From UBA2779 sp965232615 (GTDB taxonomy: Bacteria > Spirochaetota > Spirochaetia > DSM-2461): DNA of 64,000 nt. Below, piece by piece: positions 26,943 to 34,607 of the stretch. The position numbers and the translations under genes were made by a program. Position 1 is the first letter of the stretch; each line of letters begins with the position of its first letter. Under the pieces are notes generated by a model, which ran no database searches, was not told the DNA's origin, and saw only the letters and a program-made list of their open reading frames with translations. The stretch is from contig OZ246985.1 of the NCBI GenBank assembly GCA_965232615.1, forward strand, positions 2,453,314 to 2,517,313, read 5' to 3'.

Positions 26943-27356
26943 AGGCAACCTCTATAAAACCGTTTTTGGAATTTGGCGCAATGGCGGTGCGTTCCTCGGA
27001 GCTTTGCTCCTGCGGTACGCACCTGCTTAATTTTTTACTTGATGCAAGGCGGCCTGTCTGCGTGCGGACACGCACAGGCAGGCAAAAGTGGAGCTAGCTT
27101 AAGCAGTTGGCGGTGCGTTCCTCGGAGCTTTGCTCCTGCGGTACGCACCTGCTTAATTTTTTACTTGATGCAAGGCGGCCTGTCTGCGTGCGGACACGCA
27201 CAGGCAGGCAAAAGTGGAGCTAGCTTAAGCAGTTGGCGGTGCGTTCCTCGGAGCTTTGCTCCTGCGGTACGCACCTGCTTATGTGAGCATTTTGACAACG
27301 CAGCAGCGAGGAAAAAATCAAGCCGGAAAGGAAATAAGGTTTTTTTGAGGTGCCCT
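26943..27356. repeat. Repeat family A, copy 1: MITE-like element with tandem array
   Basis: The left end AGGCAACCTCTATAAAACC and the right end (read inward AGGGCACCTCAAAAAAACC) form imperfect terminal inverted repeats. Inside is a 126-bp unit, starting at 26983, 27109 and 27235, present twice in full and once in part. Each unit begins with the hairpin GGTGCGT...ACGCACC. The 3' part shares TGAGCATTTTGACAACG with the other copies. There is no transposase gene, so the element would depend on another source for movement. Confidence 0.75.
26983..27281. repeat. 126-bp tandem repeat array (two full units plus a partial)
   Basis: Units begin at 26983, 27109 and 27235, an exact 126-bp spacing with near-identical sequence. 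The recurring hairpin has arms GGTGCGT and ACGCACC and an inner GAGC/GCTC pair. Because 126 is a multiple of 3, one frame stays open across the array, creating a false gene. Exact identity suggests recent unequal crossing-over. Confidence 0.85.
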
Positions 27357-27400
27357 ACAGGGGAAATGCCCCTGTCATATCCAGACAATCCAATGTGCAG

Positions 27401-28234
27401 CTACCAGACGGCAATACAGACAATACCCGTAATCGCCATAATAAATCCGGTCAGTCTCAACACCCCCATTTTCTCATGGAATACAATCTTTTGAAGCAGA
27501 ACTGTTGGAGCAGGATAAAGAGCAACCAGTGTTGATACGACGATGAGCAGCCCTGATCGTGCTGCAAGCAGAAAGAGAATATTTGCCCCCATATCGAGAA
27601 TACCTGCCCCCAGAGCTGCAATCCTTGTTCCCCGAGTAAGTATCAAAGGTTGACGGCGTAATAATGCCAGTAACAGAAGAGCTGGCACTCCGGCTGTTCG
27701 AGCCGCAAGGAGCGGTAGAAGACCAGAATTGTCTCCGCTTCGGGAAATAAGAATGAAAAACCCTCCAAACCCCAGTCCTGAGATGAATCCACTGCGCAGG
27801 GAGTCTTTGACAGAATGACCTGAATAATCCTTTTCCAATGAAAGCAGTACTGTGGCTGGAACAGCCAGTCCCACTCCCATCCAATCCAGAAGATCAGGAC
27901 GTTCCCCGACAAAAACTCCAAATAGAACCGGTAAGATGGTTCCGGTTACAGCAGAAACCGGAGAAACAATGGCAGCCAATCCTGTCGATAATCCATGGTA
28001 AAGAAATCCAATACCTGCTGATCCTGCCATACCCGCTGCCATTCCCCAAAGCCAGGAATCCAGAGACAGATGGAACGGTCCCAGAAATGGCTGAACAACC
28101 AGAACCGTTACAGCACCCATGAGTTGAGACCAGATTACAACAGAAAGGATGGGACTTCGCCTTGCAACCAGACCTCCAGTAAAGTCAGCACAGCCATAGA
28201 ATAGCGAAGCAAGAATGGCAAGAATTACAGTCAC
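27401..28234 (-). CDS. EamA/DMT-superfamily membrane transporter
   Basis: A 277-residue inner-membrane protein with about ten hydrophobic helices in two similar halves, the EamA (drug/metabolite transporter) pattern. It starts MTVILAILASLFYGCADFTGG, an opening seen in EamA proteins, and ends with a helix rich in Ile and Val. Export of amino acids, metabolites or drugs is the usual role, but the substrate cannot be told. The gene is isolated between a repeat element and the oxidoreductase, so context adds nothing. Confidence 0.82.
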   Translation of the reverse strand: MTVILAILASLFYGCADFTGGLVARRSPILSVVIWSQLMGAVTVLVVQPFLGPFHLSLDSWLWGMAAGMAGSAGIGFLYHGLSTGLAAIVSPVSAVTGTILPVLFGVFVGERPDLLDWMGVGLAVPATVLLSLEKDYSGHSVKDSLRSGFISGLGFGGFFILISRSGDNSGLLPLLAARTAGVPALLLLALLRRQPLILTRGTRIAALGAGILDMGANILFLLAARSGLLIVVSTLVALYPAPTVLLQKIVFHEKMGVLRLTGFIMAITGIVCIAVW

Positions 28235-28376
28235 TCAAATCCTCCATGATGAACAAAGCTGAAAGACAGTACTATGTTCACTTGTTCCACACAATAGACA
28301 AATTCACTGGAATCATGCCCTCCGGAAACGAACGAGTGCTTCACGAATTGAGTTTGATTTGGCAACTGCCAATTTC

Positions 28377-29375
28377 TCAAACAGGAGACTGAATGTTTTC
28401 CCATCCCCCGCTGCCTCCAGAGCGGAATACAGCGTCGATTATCTTCATATTTACAATACTGTCGGAACCGGGGATCGAGGCAGTATCACCGTTCCGGAGT
28501 GATTGAGTGAAGTCTTCAAGCATCATCCTGTACTGGTCTGCCGGGCCACATGGAACCTCTCTCTGACTACTGCCATCATTGATAACAAGAAGAAGCGGAA
28601 CGTCGGGATGAGCATTAAATGGCCGTATAATCTCCAGGGAACCCTTGCTTCCGAACACTGAAACCTTCTGACGAGGAGCCATTCTTGTAGAAACAGTAAA
28701 TGAAGCCTTAGAGCCACCAAAATCCATTATAGCCGAACAGAGGGTGTCAACATTGGTCACAGCATCGTACTTAATATCTGCGAAAACCCGGTCTGGATCC
28801 TGGTTCAAGAGGAATCGTGCTGAAGAGATGGCATAACAGCCAATGTCATAAAGGACACCGCCACCAAGATCCCTTTGATTACGAATGTTACGGGGATCAT
28901 TGTTGAAAAAACTGAAAATTGTATGAATGGACATTATTTCACCGATTTCTCCCGCATTCAGTACTTCTCGAGCTTTAATCCACTGGGGATGGAAACGGTA
29001 CATAAAAGCCTCCATGGCCAAAACACTTTTCTTCTCAGCGTATTCAAGGGCGTCAGCAGCTTCGACAGCATTCATCGCTATGGGTTTTTCGCAGAGTACA
29101 GCCTTTCCAACATCAACACATCTTTTGATCCATTCAGCATGTATACTGTTTGGAAGAGAAATGTATACGGCTTCCACATCCGGGTCATCAATAACTTCCT
29201 GATAGGTACCGTAAGCTTTCTTGAATCCCCATCTTTCAGCAGCTTTCTGAGCACGCTCAAGCGTACGGGAACCAAGGGAGATGGGGTCTATCAGATATGA
29301 ATCTGAAATTGATTTGTGCACGCGAAGACCATAATGGCGGGAAACTCCGAGGACACCAAGTTTTAAGGGTTGCAT
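28377..29375 (-). CDS. Gfo/Idh/MocA-family oxidoreductase, possible 3' frameshift
   Basis: A 332-residue NAD(P)-dependent dehydrogenase, starting at the ATG at 29375 (MQPLKLGVLGVSRHYG), which follows a GGAGAG ribosome site; a 29405 start has none. It has the Rossmann loop GVLGVS, the catalytic EKP motif in VLCEKPIAMN and a C-terminal alpha/beta domain. Sugars or inositol-like compounds are usual substrates. The frame ends shortly after MKIIDAVFRSGG. A neighbouring frame continues with a protein-like tail for 30-odd codons to a TGA at 28313-28315, suggesting a one-base shift near 28430. Isolated gene. Confidence 0.85.
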   Translation of the reverse strand: MQPLKLGVLGVSRHYGLRVHKSISDSYLIDPISLGSRTLERAQKAAERWGFKKAYGTYQEVIDDPDVEAVYISLPNSIHAEWIKRCVDVGKAVLCEKPIAMNAVEAADALEYAEKKSVLAMEAFMYRFHPQWIKAREVLNAGEIGEIMSIHTIFSFFNNDPRNIRNQRDLGGGVLYDIGCYAISSARFLLNQDPDRVFADIKYDAVTNVDTLCSAIMDFGGSKASFTVSTRMAPRQKVSVFGSKGSLEIIRPFNAHPDVPLLLVINDGSSQREVPCGPADQYRMMLEDFTQSLRNGDTASIPGSDSIVNMKIIDAVFRSGGSGGWENIQSPV

Positions 29376-29559
29376 ATTCTCTCCTTCCTGGAATCGGTAG
29401 TTCACAATTACCGATCAGCATTGATTGTAGTTGAAAAACAGATCATGGAGATGAACTTTGTCAAAGCCTTTTCCAGTGCATGATTCGAGTTATCTTACCT
29501 GATTTCCCGGAGAAACTGGAAGTCTTGCGTTTCCGCTGAATCGAAGCTACTCTCATCCT

Positions 29560-29892
29560 TCAGTCGTCCAGATCGATTCCGGCAAGTTCGGCCAGCATAT
29601 TGACAGCTTCATCTTTCATCTTCACTTTCGTTTTCTTGACAGCCTTGCGTATGACAGGACCCCATTGCTTCTGTGGAATATCTTCTTTCAACTCTTCAAG
29701 GAGTACCAGAATATTCTCACTCATATTTATGTTGTAGATCCTTTCAGTATCATAAAAAAAGGCTTCGTCAAGAAGGTTGATGAAGTCGCCTGCCGTTCGA
29801 GAATCCCGTTGACTTTTACGTTCGAGAACCATCATCTTTTTTCTGGATTTTTTTATCTCACGATTTCTTCGTTCCAAATCTGTACTTTTCAT
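29560..29892 (-). CDS. Small protein of unknown function
   Basis: A protein of 110 residues if it starts at the ATG at 29892, which follows GGAGAAG at proper spacing; an upstream ATG at 29955 gives 131 residues but lacks a clear ribosome site. The first 35 residues are highly charged (RRNREIKKSRKKMMVLERK) and may form a coiled coil or bind nucleic acid. The rest is acidic and helical, ending AGIDLDD. I do not recognise the family. It sits beside the IS remnant, so it could be recently acquired or a host gene flanking the insertion. Confidence 0.5.
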   Translation of the reverse strand: MKSTDLERRNREIKKSRKKMMVLERKSQRDSRTAGDFINLLDEAFFYDTERIYNINMSENILVLLEELKEDIPQKQWGPVIRKAVKKTKVKMKDEAVNMLAELAGIDLDD

Positions 29893-30041
29893 AGCGGCTT
29901 CTCCAATTAGTGGTGATAAGGATACTTGACCAGGCATTCTTTCTTCAAGGGACATCAGTAATAGGAAGAAGTTTTGTCTCGATGAGAGTGTCAGAAAGCC
30001 TGTAAAACCCCTTCAACCCATCCCGGGATTCCAATTTCCTC

Positions 30042-30374
30042 CTAAACCTTCACATACAACATAGCAGAACGGGCCAGTCTTTCACATCGATTCTGTATCG
30101 TATCGGAAGAAACCTCCAGGTGGCGGCTGATGTCATTCACACCTGAAGAGGTCACCAGTTGCTGTAGAAGTTCCTCGTAATCGACGACCTTTTTCGCGTA
30201 GTAATCGATGGAAAAAGTCTGGGTGGAAAAGGTCCTTTTGCAGTCATTTCAGATGGAGCGTTGGACCGTTCCAAATGCTTCTGTGTGGTAAGAACTGTGC
30301 ATAGAAAACCAGTTTTTTTGCTTTGGAGTACTGAAATTGATACATTCCGGGTTGGGACTGTGAGGGAATAACAT
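30042..30374 (-). pseudogene. Transposase-like zinc-ribbon/HTH fragment with in-frame TGA
   Basis: From an ATG at 30374, one frame reads MLFPHSPNPECINFS, later YHTEAFGTVQRSI, then TGA (30249-30251, codon 42), then NDCKRTFSTQTFSIDYYAKK and an HTH-like stretch VTSSGVNDISRHLEVSSDTI, ending at TAG (30042-30044). This layout (Cys pair, Cys pair, FS-TFSIDYY, HTH) matches the N-terminal region of a zinc-ribbon transposase group. The TGA falls where the first Cys of the second pair belongs. The catalytic DDE part is absent. The start codon lies in the end of the repeat element that interrupted the IS. Confidence 0.6.
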
Positions 30375-30630
30375 AGGCAACCTCTAAAAAACCGTTTTTG
30401 GAATTTGGCGCAATGGCGGTGCGTTCCTCGGAGCTTTGCTCCTGCGGTACGCACCTGTTTACGTGAGCATTTTGACAACAACGGAGCGTAGCTTAAGCGG
30501 TTGGCGGTGCGTTCCTCGGAGCTTTGCTCCTGCGGTACGCACCTGTTTACATGAGCATTTTGACAACGTAGCAGCGAGGAAAAAGATCAAGCCAGAAACG
30601 AAATAAGGTTTTTTAGAGGTGCCCTATGTT
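30370..30630. repeat. Repeat family A, copy 2, nested in the IS remnant
   Basis: The ends AACATAGGCAACCTCTAAAA (left) and, read inward from the right, AACATAGGGCACCTCTAAAA are inverted repeats with two mismatches over 24 bp. The hairpin unit GGCGGTGCG...CGCACC occurs at 30415 and 30503 (88 bp apart), each followed by GAGCATTTTGACAAC. The flanks are compatible with a TA duplication. This is the best-preserved copy for defining the element's ends. Confidence 0.75.
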
Positions 30631-30639
30631 GTAACGAGC

Positions 30640-30667
30640 TTGACATGGGTTTTTGTTGCTTTAACAA
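30640..30667 (+). promoter_or_regulatory. Possible promoter for the folP operon at the IS right end
   Basis: TTGACA (30640-30645) and TAACAA (30662-30667) are 16 bp apart. The -10 box overlaps the right inverted repeat of the IS remnant and points outward to folP at 30725. This is a weak -10 match. Confidence 0.35.
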
Positions 30668-30724
30668 GCTTTCTGACACCAGGTAAGGGATAGAAAGAAA
30701 CATGACATTATGGCACGATGAGTT

Positions 30725-31534
30725 ATGGTTGCTTTTAACCACCCGGGAATCATGGGTATCATAAACTGTACTCCAGACTCTTTTTATGTAGGCAGCAGAT
30801 CAATGGAACATTCAGAGATTGTCAAAACTGCCAGAAAGATGATTGAGGAGGGTGTGGATATCATCGATATTGGCGGTGAATCTACAAGACCGGGTGCCGT
30901 CAGTGTTGATACGGAGGAACAGATTTCCCGTGTAATACCATCAATTCGCTCAATTCGAGATTTTTCATCCGCGGAGATCTCCATTGATACTCAAAACTCT
31001 GTTGTGGCCGAAGCGGCATTGAATGCCGGTGCTACTATGATCAATGATATTTCGGCTTTGCGATCTGATCCCCGGATGGCAGAACTGGCAGCGGAACGGG
31101 GCGTAAAAGTCGTCCTCATGCACATGCAGGGGACTCCCACAACAATGCAGGATCATCCTTATTATGATGATGTCGTTATGGAAGTCAGAGATTTTTTTCT
31201 CAAAACTGTTGACCATGGGATAACCAGGGGAATCAGGGAAGAGTGCATCATTCTCGATCCAGGTATTGGGTTTGGCAAGAGGTTTGAAGACAATGTAGCT
31301 TTACTCCGTAAACTCCCGGATATAAGGGTTGATGCATTTCCCATTTTGGTGGGATTGAGCAGGAAGTCTTTCCTGGGAACCATTCTTGGAAATGATACCG
31401 ACAGACTGGCAGGTACTCTTGCCGCTCATGGATGGTGTCTTACTCAGGGGGTTGATTTCCTCAGGGTTCATGATGTGAAGGAAACCAGAGATCTCATCAA
31501 TGTCTGGGAGGCACTGGCATGCAGTTCCTCGTAG
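30725..31534 (+). CDS. folP: Dihydropteroate synthase
   Basis: A 269-residue enzyme of folate synthesis that joins the pterin diphosphate to p-aminobenzoate; it is the sulfonamide target. It has NCTPDSF (14-20), the DIGGESTRPGA block near 47-57, IND at about 100, and GLSRKSFLG near 215, all typical. It starts at the ATG at 30725. It leads an operon: cdaA begins 16 bp before its stop. Confidence 0.95.
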   Translation: MVAFNHPGIMGIINCTPDSFYVGSRSMEHSEIVKTARKMIEEGVDIIDIGGESTRPGAVSVDTEEQISRVIPSIRSIRDFSSAEISIDTQNSVVAEAALNAGATMINDISALRSDPRMAELAAERGVKVVLMHMQGTPTTMQDHPYYDDVVMEVRDFFLKTVDHGITRGIREECIILDPGIGFGKRFEDNVALLRKLPDIRVDAFPILVGLSRKSFLGTILGNDTDRLAGTLAAHGWCLTQGVDFLRVHDVKETRDLINVWEALACSSS

Positions 31535-32313
31535 ATCTCCCTTTTGTTAATAATTTCTTACTGCCAGTATTGGATATTTTTCTTCTTGCCTACCTCCTTT
31601 ACAGATTATATATATTATTGGAGGAAACGCGGGCAATTCAGCTCCTGCGCGGCGCTGTTATCCTGGCTTTTATCTATGCAGTAGCCTGGGGGTTTCAGTT
31701 GTCTGCCCTATTGTGGATTCTTGAACTGATAGCTCCAGGACTCTTTATCGGTGTTGCCATTGTTTTTCAGCCGGAATTACGCAACATTGTTTCCAGAATT
31801 GGTCAGAGGGAATTATTCAAAGGAAAGGTACGACAGAAGCCATTACAGATTGATGCTGTTCTCAATGCTGCTGAATTACTGGCTGATAGAAAACGAGGAG
31901 CTCTTGTTGTATTCGGAAGGAAGGTAGGATTAAAGGGAATTATCGATACCGGTACCCTGTTGAATGCCGATTTATCATCGTATTTGATTCTTACAGTCTT
32001 TGGTCATGATGGCCCCTTACATGATGGAGCTATGGTTATACAGGGAGGCCGTGTTACTGCAGCAAGTTGTTTTCTACCATTATCCAATCAGTCCGATATA
32101 AGGAGTTCCTTTGGGACCCGTCATCGTGCCGCATTAGGAATGGCAGAAGAAACAGATGCCCTGATTCTGGTGGTATCCGAAGAAAGTGGCGCCCTGTCAC
32201 TTGCTTATGATGGCAATATTTTCTACAACCTGGAAAGTGATGAAATCCGGCAGCGTTTGAATTCATTGCTGGGCATGAATTTGACGGACAAAGTGAAGGA
32301 TGATAAGAAATGA
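31519..32313 (+). CDS. cdaA: Diadenylate cyclase CdaA (membrane-bound, DAC domain)
   Basis: A 264-residue enzyme that makes cyclic di-AMP from two ATP. Three hydrophobic helices span about residues 10-85, and the DAC domain follows, with catalytic DGA at 169-171 (GPLHDGAMVIQGG) and RHR at 201-203. The ATG follows GGGAGG at good spacing and lies inside folP. The next gene encodes a YbbR/CdaR-type regulator, the usual partner that contacts CdaA at the membrane. Cyclic di-AMP commonly controls potassium and osmolyte balance and cell-wall tension. Confidence 0.94.
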   Translation: MQFLVDLPFVNNFLLPVLDIFLLAYLLYRLYILLEETRAIQLLRGAVILAFIYAVAWGFQLSALLWILELIAPGLFIGVAIVFQPELRNIVSRIGQRELFKGKVRQKPLQIDAVLNAAELLADRKRGALVVFGRKVGLKGIIDTGTLLNADLSSYLILTVFGHDGPLHDGAMVIQGGRVTAASCFLPLSNQSDIRSSFGTRHRAALGMAEETDALILVVSEESGALSLAYDGNIFYNLESDEIRQRLNSLLGMNLTDKVKDDKK

Positions 32314-33395
32314 TAATGTCAATTCTTCGACGTTTCGTCCTTCATCGATGGTCAAGCAAAATAATCTGTGCCGGATTGGCAATCCTTCTATATCTTCTGT
32401 TTCGTGTTAATACTCAAACTGAACGTGAAATCACTATTCCCCTTGAAGTGATAACACCCAGAGGTTTGATTGTCAGTTCTGACTATCCGCGGAATATCAA
32501 TATCACTCTGAGGGGCAATGAAAACGATGTGAAGGGTGTCCTTCCGGATGATATTGAGGCTTTCATCAATCTTCTCCCTTACTCGGAAGAAGGGGAGTAC
32601 CAACTCCTTGTCGAAATTCGTAAAAAGGGAACAGCCCTCCAGCCAGAAGCATTGGAACTGCGTTCTCGACCACGGGAGTTATCTCTTACCATTGAGAAGC
32701 GAGTTATACGCTCACTGGTTGTTCGGCCAGAGTTGTCTGGTATTCCGGCTCTGGGCTACAGCCTGACCCAGTCTTTCATATCACCTTCATCTGTAACGGT
32801 TGTGGGACCTCAAAGTCAGATGGCCAATCTGACGGAACTCACCACCGAGTTGATAGATCTCTCAGGCCGGCTTAAGAATTTCACTGTAACAACTCGTATA
32901 GTCAGCCCATCTCCTCAAATTGAACTGCCCGGAGGCAGGATTGTTGAATTTCGCGGAGTAATTGATGAAATGGTAATCATTCGGACAATTGAAGACCAGG
33001 AATTGGTTGTTTTTGACCTTCCTGATGGTCTGAGAATTACAGAAGACCTCCCTCGCGTGCGTTTAACTCTGCAGGGCAACCAACTGGCTGTGGAAGAAGT
33101 AAGACCTCAGGACATGACCTTTTTTCTTGATGGTTCCCGTATCAGCAGCCCCGGGTCATATACACTTCCTCTTGCAATGGATATTCCTCCCGGTCTGGCT
33201 GTTCTGAAACTTGTCCCCCGTGAAGTGGAAATTCAAGTAGCACAAACCCGGCCGGATGCTTCTGAGGAAAATGTCCCGGCGTTGATTGCACCTCCGGATA
33301 CCAGGCAGATTTCAGATACTGCACAACCCTTTGGGATAGTAGGACTACCAGCTTATGCACCGACAATTAATGCAGAAGAAGAGGAAGATCAATGA
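32310..33395 (+). CDS. cdaR: YbbR-domain protein, CdaA regulator
   Basis: A 361-residue protein with one membrane anchor near residues 15-32 (IICAGLAILLYLLFRV) and an extracytoplasmic part made of beta-rich YbbR-type repeats (for example from 39 and from 123). The usual bacterial order is cdaA then cdaR, as here, with a 4-bp overlap. CdaR proteins bind the membrane cyclase and modulate it. The C-terminus (QTRPDASEENVPALIAPP) is an acidic, unstructured tail. Confidence 0.88.
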   Translation: MIMSILRRFVLHRWSSKIICAGLAILLYLLFRVNTQTEREITIPLEVITPRGLIVSSDYPRNINITLRGNENDVKGVLPDDIEAFINLLPYSEEGEYQLLVEIRKKGTALQPEALELRSRPRELSLTIEKRVIRSLVVRPELSGIPALGYSLTQSFISPSSVTVVGPQSQMANLTELTTELIDLSGRLKNFTVTTRIVSPSPQIELPGGRIVEFRGVIDEMVIIRTIEDQELVVFDLPDGLRITEDLPRVRLTLQGNQLAVEEVRPQDMTFFLDGSRISSPGSYTLPLAMDIPPGLAVLKLVPREVEIQVAQTRPDASEENVPALIAPPDTRQISDTAQPFGIVGLPAYAPTINAEEEEDQ

Positions 33396-33778
33396 TAGTG
33401 GGAATTGGATTGGACTTTGTAACAGTTTCAAGGATTGCCGGATGGCTGGATATGCCACCGCTTTGTGAGCGCTACTTCCATGAGGATGAATTGAAGGCTG
33501 TGTATTCCCGGGGAGCCGATGCGCCTGCCTCTCTAGCAGCAAGATTCGCTGCAAAGGAGGCATTTGCTAAAGCCCTTGGAACAGGATTTACTGGATTGCG
33601 ATTACGTGATATTCGTGTAGTGAATGAACAGTTTAACCGCCCGACTCTCATCCTGAGAGGAAGTGCACAGGCTGGAATTGAGCGGCTGGGTGTCAATAAC
33701 GTGTATGTATCTCTAACTCATGAGGAGAATCTGGCTGCTGCACAAGTAATACTGGAGGCAGTGAATGGACAATATTGA
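33392..33778 (+). CDS. acpS: Holo-[acyl-carrier-protein] synthase
   Basis: A 128-residue phosphopantetheinyl transferase that activates acyl carrier protein in the cytoplasm. It starts MIVGIGLDFVTVSRI, with magnesium-binding Asp8, and has FAAKEAFAKALGTG with Glu56, the second metal ligand. Length and motifs are standard. It overlaps ybbR by 4 bp and the next gene by 14 bp, so translation is likely coupled. Confidence 0.95.
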   Translation: MIVGIGLDFVTVSRIAGWLDMPPLCERYFHEDELKAVYSRGADAPASLAARFAAKEAFAKALGTGFTGLRLRDIRVVNEQFNRPTLILRGSAQAGIERLGVNNVYVSLTHEENLAAAQVILEAVNGQY

Positions 33779-34607
33779 AGTATCGTTCAGGAAAAAAAAT
33801 CCAACAATTTGTCCTGTCTGTAAAACTGAGAACTATAAGGAAGAGCTTCTCACTGGCGGCGGCCGGATGAATGCTGGTGATCTCACGGATGAACTCCATC
33901 GGAAATACAATCCAACGAAGAAGTTTGGTGCAGTATATCCACTTCTATACCCCATAACAGTATGTCCGCGGTGTTGGTTTGCCTCATTTCCACGGCATTT
34001 TGAAACATTGAGTCCGGATATCATAAAAACACTGGATAAAGGCCTGAGTGCGAGAAAAAACCTCATCCGGCCTTTGTTCGAAGATGTTGATTTCAGCAGG
34101 AACAGAACCTTGAAAGATGGCATCTCATCCTACGTACTGGCAGCTGCCTGCTATGATTATTTCCCCAAATCAATCTCACCGACAATTCTCCAGGGACTCT
34201 GCTTTCTCCGGGCTGCCTGGCTGGCCGATGAACTGCATGAACTGGAGCCTGATTCAAAGTATGATTATCTGACCAGGATTTTCTACCGGAAGGCGGTGTT
34301 TTCGTATGGTGAAGCATTGAGAAATCAAGATAATAAATCCGAAAACTGGGAAGAAATACCTCACCTGGGTCCTGATCTGGACAATAATTATGGTTATGAT
34401 GGTGTCTACTATCTTATTGGTGTATTGCAGTTGAAATATGGGGACCAGACCGATAATGACAAGCGGGCGAACTGCCTGAATCTTGCCAGAACAGCAGTTT
34501 CGCGTATTGTGGGAATAGGTGAGACATCGAAAGCTAAACCTTCAGCTTTTCTCGACCTTGGAAGGGAACTGCATAAATCCATAAAAGAAGAGTTGAAGCA
34601 TCTGTAA
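33765..34607 (+). CDS. DUF2225 family protein (unknown function)
   Basis: A 280-residue protein of the DUF2225 type, found across spirochaetes and Firmicutes. Cys pairs CPVC near 17-20 and CPRC near 70 suggest a zinc ribbon split by an insertion. The C-terminal two thirds are helical and TPR-like (YYLIGVLQLKYGDQTDNDKR). The ATG follows a GGAGG sequence inside acpS. No enzyme function is known. Conserved placement beside truA and acpS may reflect translation-coupled expression. Confidence 0.8.
   Translation: MDNIEVSFRKKNPTICPVCKTENYKEELLTGGGRMNAGDLTDELHRKYNPTKKFGAVYPLLYPITVCPRCWFASFPRHFETLSPDIIKTLDKGLSARKNLIRPLFEDVDFSRNRTLKDGISSYVLAAACYDYFPKSISPTILQGLCFLRAAWLADELHELEPDSKYDYLTRIFYRKAVFSYGEALRNQDNKSENWEEIPHLGPDLDNNYGYDGVYYLIGVLQLKYGDQTDNDKRANCLNLARTAVSRIVGIGETSKAKPSAFLDLGRELHKSIKEELKHL

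Larger units (their letters stand above)
26703..27400. other. 698-bp gap carrying a dispersed repeat element
   Basis: The first 240 bp form the AT-rich acs upstream region. From 26943 to 27356 the gap is filled by the largest copy of repeat family A. The open frame that seems to cross it (26973-27494) is translated tandem repeat and is not a gene. The last 44 bp contain the 3' end of the DMT gene's flank. Confidence 0.6.
29988..30679. mobile_element. Decayed insertion sequence with GTGTCAGAAAGC ends
   Basis: The left end GTGTCAGAAAGCCTGT (from 29988) and the right end, read inward GTGTCAGAAAGCTTGT (ending 30679), are inverted repeats. Between them lie a transposase-like pseudogene (30042-30374, minus strand) and a copy of repeat family A (30370-30630). 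The element is too short for a full transposase, so it is a remnant. Its right end lies 46 bp upstream of folP. Confidence 0.65.

Noticed and set aside
26983..27281. Possible CRISPR array
   Set aside because: Units are 126 bp with no unique spacers between them and no cas genes nearby. It is a plain tandem repeat within a mobile-type element.
26973..27494. 173-codon open frame with three near-identical segments
   Set aside because: It is the 126-bp tandem repeat translated; 126 is divisible by three, so the frame stays open. It lacks a ribosome site and runs on into the 3' part of the DMT gene antisense.
30249..30251. Selenocysteine reading of the TGA
   Set aside because: The protein is also truncated and lacks a catalytic domain, so decay explains the TGA better. 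Kept only as a low-scored finding.
30152..30481. 109-codon open frame on the minus strand
   Set aside because: It runs through the repeat hairpin and a different frame of the transposase fragment. The convincing signal is in the frame ending at 30042.
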